Shown here one piece after another: positions 6,612-8,426 of a DNA stretch of 8,426 nt. Source of the stretch: Deltaproteobacteria bacterium (GTDB taxonomy: Bacteria; Desulfobacterota; UBA8473); assembly GCA_030643245.1 (NCBI GenBank), contig DAOWME010000130.1:1-8426 (forward strand), in the 5' to 3' direction. Both the position numbers and the translations under genes were made by a program. Positions within the stretch are counted from its first letter, which is position 1. Each line of letters opens with the position of its first letter. Under the pieces are notes generated by a model, which saw only the letters and a program-made list of their open reading frames with translations, was not told where the DNA came from and did not search any database.

Positions 6612-6822
6612 CGCCTCTTACTTCCTTCAATAGCCTGAATAAACTCCTGAACCCAGCTGCGCAACCAAACAACATTCCCGCCAACCCCAGCCATGGTTTG
6701 GTGTTGAACAACCTGTCCAACCACCATCCTAATGCCATACCGATAACAATCGATATAACCATTTCCAGCCCGATTGCACTGTGTCTCGCAAGCTGTTTGA
6801 AGAGCTCTCTCTTATTCTCCAT
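6589..6822 (-). CDS. atpZ: AtpZ/AtpQ-type small membrane protein of the Fo operon
   Basis: The 77-residue protein has two membrane helices (about 15-34 and 42-60) separated by a short loop, with GMALGWWLDRLFNTKP (28-43), typical of the small F1Fo-ATPase gene 1 family that precedes atpI. Its role is thought to be in assembly or in ion (magnesium/calcium) handling for the synthase, but it is poorly defined. A stop codon lies two codons upstream of ATG 6822, which fixes this as the most upstream possible ATG. The Shine-Dalgarno match is weak (AAGGG, about 14 bases upstream). It is the first gene of the operon and overlaps atpI by 23 bases, in a different frame. Confidence 0.85.
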   Translation of the reverse strand: MENKRELFKQLARHSAIGLEMVISIVIGMALGWWLDRLFNTKPWLGLAGMLFGCAAGFRSLFRLLKEVRGDGGNSPE

Positions 6823-6881
6823 TGATCAGTCGCGACCCTTACAGTCCAATTAGGCTTACCCATAGAAAACGCACAGCAAAG

Positions 6882-6899
6882 TGAATGAGCATTCATTCG
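6882..6899. promoter_or_regulatory. Palindromic operator candidate at the atp transcription start
   Basis: TGAATGAGCATTCATTCG has perfect six-base arms, GAATGA and TCATTC, around four bases. Relative to the predicted promoter it covers about +2 to +19 of the Fo operon transcript, where a repressor would block initiation. The arms and spacing resemble sites of TetR-family fatty-acid regulators such as Bacillus subtilis FadR (TGAATGA-N4-TCATTCA). Which protein binds here is unknown. Confidence 0.45.
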
Positions 6900-6907
6900 C
6901 TGAAAGT

Positions 6908-6936
6908 TTTTTAACATACGATCTTATGTTTGTCAA
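6908..6936 (-). promoter_or_regulatory. Predicted promoter of the atpZ-atpI-atpB-atpE operon
   Basis: On the minus strand a perfect TTGACA (6936-6931) is followed by a 17-base spacer and TAAAAA (6913-6908), four of six matches to the -10 box. The predicted start is near 6901, giving a leader of about 79 bases before atpZ. The promoter lies in the 239-bp gap after fabH, so the Fo operon is probably transcribed independently of fabH. Confidence 0.6.
6913..6930. promoter_or_regulatory. Palindrome filling the atp promoter spacer
   Basis: AACATACGATCTTATGTT is an 18-base near-perfect palindrome: six-base arms AACATA and TATGTT, central GATC, and one mismatched pair. It occupies almost exactly the space between the -35 and -10 boxes of the Fo operon promoter. 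A dimeric regulator bound here would compete with or distort RNA polymerase. No regulator gene is nearby to suggest its identity. Confidence 0.45.
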
Positions 6937-7061
6937 GAATTTTAACTCATACTTCAAGGGAAACTACAATTTTTTAACAATCCGGACAGGTGCCGATCTT
7001 GCAAAAACCCTTTAATTCAATGACTTACAGGACCTGAATGTACTATCTATTGCAACTGTCC

Positions 7062-8069
7062 TTATCTGTCTCTGTCCATGGCCCACCTGAAGTACACACT
7101 GCCCCATGTAAATCCGGCGCCAAAGGCGGCAGCTATCACTCTATCCCCTTTCTTCAGGCGACCCTGCTCTTCGGCATCATAAAGGGCCAGGGGCAGAGTT
7201 CCGCATGTGGTATTCGCATACTTGTCTATATTGACGAGTACTATGTCCGGACTGATTTTCATGCGCTTCGCACACGCTTCTATGATCCGCAGATTCGCCT
7301 GGTGAGGAACAAAGAGATCCAAGTCGTCTCTTCCGATATTATTGCGCTTCATGATGGCCACCGACACATCGGCCATGTTCTTCACTGCAAATTTAAAGAC
7401 AGTCCTGCCATCCTGCTGTACGAAATGTTCCTTGTTCTGCACTGTTTCAAAAGTGGCGGGCCTCTTGCTTCCCCCTGCCTTGACAGTAAGATATGGCCCT
7501 CCGGCCCCATCGATCTGGCTCATGAAATCGATTATCCCCAACTCCGGGTCTGCCGACGGTTCAAGTAGCACGGAGCCGGCCCCATCGCCAAAAATCGCAT
7601 AGGTGGACCTATCCTCAGGATTGAGATACATGGAATTCATATCGCTTCCCACGACCAAAACTTTTCTATAACGTCCAGACTCTATGAACTGTGCGCCGGT
7701 TATCAGGCCAAAGAGAAAACCGGAACAACCAGCAGTGAGATCGAAGCCCCAGGCATTGTCAGCCCCTATCATCTCCTGGATTATGCATGCTGTGGAAGGG
7801 AAAGGGTTATCAGCTGAAATCGTGCCAACGATGATGGTATCGATCTCAGAAGGGGAAACCCCCGCCCTGGTCAGACAATCCGTGGCCGCCCTGCTCGCCA
7901 TGTAGGAGTTACCCAGACCAGGATCCAAAAAGCGCCTCTCACGAATACCGGTCCTTTTAACGATCCATTCATCCGACGTATCTATGATTTTTTCCAGGTC
8001 CTTGTTCGTCACCACACGTTCTGGAATATATTTTCCAAGACTTGTTATTGCTGCTCTTATCAAGCTCAT
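7062..8069 (-). CDS. fabH: 3-oxoacyl-[acyl-carrier-protein] synthase III (FabH)
   Basis: FabH condenses acetyl-CoA (or another short acyl-CoA) with malonyl-ACP to start type II fatty acid synthesis in the cytosol. The 335-residue product has the usual family length. The catalytic triad is visible: C115 in TAGCSGF, H256 in VPHQAN and N286 in ANTTCG. Other family signatures are SDEWIVKRTGIRERR (32-46), GDGAGSVLLEP (161-171) and FGAGFTWGSVYFRW (316-329). The ATG at 8069 is chosen because AGGAGA ends four bases upstream and MSLIRAAITSLGKYIP is a normal FabH N-terminus; a longer frame reaching 8147 would add an atypical 26-residue extension encoded by an inverted-repeat region. No plsX, fabD or acpP lies beside it within the window. 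The acyl-CoA preference cannot be read from the sequence with confidence. Confidence 0.97.
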   Translation of the reverse strand: MSLIRAAITSLGKYIPERVVTNKDLEKIIDTSDEWIVKRTGIRERRFLDPGLGNSYMASRAATDCLTRAGVSPSEIDTIIVGTISADNPFPSTACIIQEMIGADNAWGFDLTAGCSGFLFGLITGAQFIESGRYRKVLVVGSDMNSMYLNPEDRSTYAIFGDGAGSVLLEPSADPELGIIDFMSQIDGAGGPYLTVKAGGSKRPATFETVQNKEHFVQQDGRTVFKFAVKNMADVSVAIMKRNNIGRDDLDLFVPHQANLRIIEACAKRMKISPDIVLVNIDKYANTTCGTLPLALYDAEEQGRLKKGDRVIAAAFGAGFTWGSVYFRWAMDRDR

Positions 8070-8082
8070 TCTGTCTCCTGAC

Positions 8083-8201
8083 CAGTGTCCATCCAGAAAT
8101 GATATAGTTTTTTTTACAAGGTTAAGGAAGTCGAAAATTTTAACCACAAGAATGCAGTGCGTATCTTAAAGAATAAAATAGCATTTTTTGGATGGGCACT
8201 A
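8083..8201. repeat. Inverted repeat pair bounding the fabH leader
   Basis: CAGTGTCCATCC (8083-8094) and GGATGGGCACTA (8190-8201) are inverted copies with two mismatches. With one gap the match continues inward: CCATCCAGAAATG on the left against CCATCCAAAAAATG on the complement of the right. That gives arms of about 20 bases enclosing an AT-rich 119-bp segment. The layout resembles a small MITE, with its left edge 13 bases before the fabH ATG. No target duplication is evident. Confidence 0.5.
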
Positions 8202-8328
8202 ACTATGAATTAATAACTTTTAGGTTTCCCAATTAAGGTAACCACAATCTCATTTAAACTAAACCTTAAATACTATGAAATATATGGCATCCTTCATAAA
8301 AGCTATAAAGTAGTTTACACTTTCGAAT

Positions 8329-8380
8329 AAAAAAAACGGTCTCGGCACAGATTCAACGGTGGTTAAATTTTAATCTGTGC
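8329..8380 (-). terminator. Hairpin with downstream T-run, possible terminator of a gene to the right
   Basis: GCACAGATT (8345-8353) and AATCTGTGC (8372-8380) form a nine-base perfect stem with an 18-base loop. Read on the minus strand the stem is followed, after eight bases, by eight consecutive T residues (8336-8329). The gap between stem and T-run is longer than in a standard intrinsic terminator. It might end a minus-strand transcript entering from the right and so insulate fabH. Confidence 0.35.
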
Positions 8381-8426
8381 AGCTGTTTGAGCATTTTAGT
8401 GAGCGTTAAGAAAGAACAGGGGGAAA

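Larger units (their letters stand above)
8070..8426. other. Gene-free region upstream of fabH
   Basis: I see no supportable gene in these 357 bases. They hold the fabH ribosome binding site (8074-8079), a pair of inverted repeat arms (8083-8094 and 8190-8201) and a hairpin near the right edge (8345-8380). No convincing fabH promoter was found. A gene on the minus strand may end just beyond or at the right edge, but too little of it is present to tell. Confidence 0.5.

Noticed and set aside
6960..7060. Possible intrinsic terminator after fabH
   Set aside because: The only stem found (ATCGG/CCGGAT near 6990) is five pairs with a bulge and no T-run follows, so it is not reported as a terminator.
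7038..7602. Plus-strand open frames across fabH
   Set aside because: Antisense shadows of fabH, with no start signals and no family resemblance.
8070..8147. 26-codon N-terminal extension of fabH
   Set aside because: The extension reads through the inverted-repeat leader, while AGGAGA next to ATG 8069 and the standard FabH N-terminus support the shorter form.

Overview
The window looks like chromosomal DNA of a Gram-negative, Deltaproteobacteria/Desulfobacterota-like bacterium. This rests mainly on gene organisation. The membrane (Fo) genes of ATP synthase form their own operon, atpZ-atpI-atpB-atpE, with no atpF, atpH or F1 genes beside them, a split known from Geobacter and relatives. The proteolipid motif pattern (GQG in helix 1, ESLxIY in helix 2) is also of that type. 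The taxonomic call is inference.

Layout from left to right. Bases 1-139 are the right three quarters of a repeated element cut by the window edge. Bases 140-383 hold no gene; there is a good leftward promoter at 289-317 and an inverted terminal-repeat remnant at 360-378. A divergent phosphoglycerate kinase gene (pgk, minus strand, 384-1694) follows. A 265-bp divergent intergenic region with another terminal-repeat remnant separates it from a complete uvrA (plus strand, 1960-4782). Just after uvrA lies a full 183-bp copy of the repeated element (4788-4970), a MITE-like, self-complementary sequence. Next to it is a perfect 17-bp inverted repeat (4974-5016) between the convergent ends of uvrA and the ATP synthase operon. 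The Fo operon runs leftward from a promoter at about 6908-6936 through atpZ, atpI, atpB and atpE (stop at 5090). fabH (minus strand, 7062-8069) lies upstream of it, with its own leader. The last 357 bases hold no gene I can support, but contain two inverted-repeat structures.

Functionally the genes are housekeeping: a glycolytic/gluconeogenic kinase, nucleotide excision repair, the membrane rotor and stator channel of ATP synthase, and initiation of fatty acid synthesis. The Fo operon is compact: atpZ and atpI overlap, and the atpB ribosome binding site overlaps the atpI stop, suggesting translational coupling.

The unusual content is mostly non-coding. A repeat family ending in TAAGGGACG...CGTCCCTTA occurs as one complete and one partial element plus two separate end remnants, and these bracket both pgk and uvrA. 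Other points are a PGK that has lost several normally conserved motifs, a proteolipid carrying most of a sodium-type binding site, and an ATP synthase promoter with two palindromes placed where repressors would bind. I see no CRISPR array, tRNA, rRNA, transposase gene or clear new multi-gene system.
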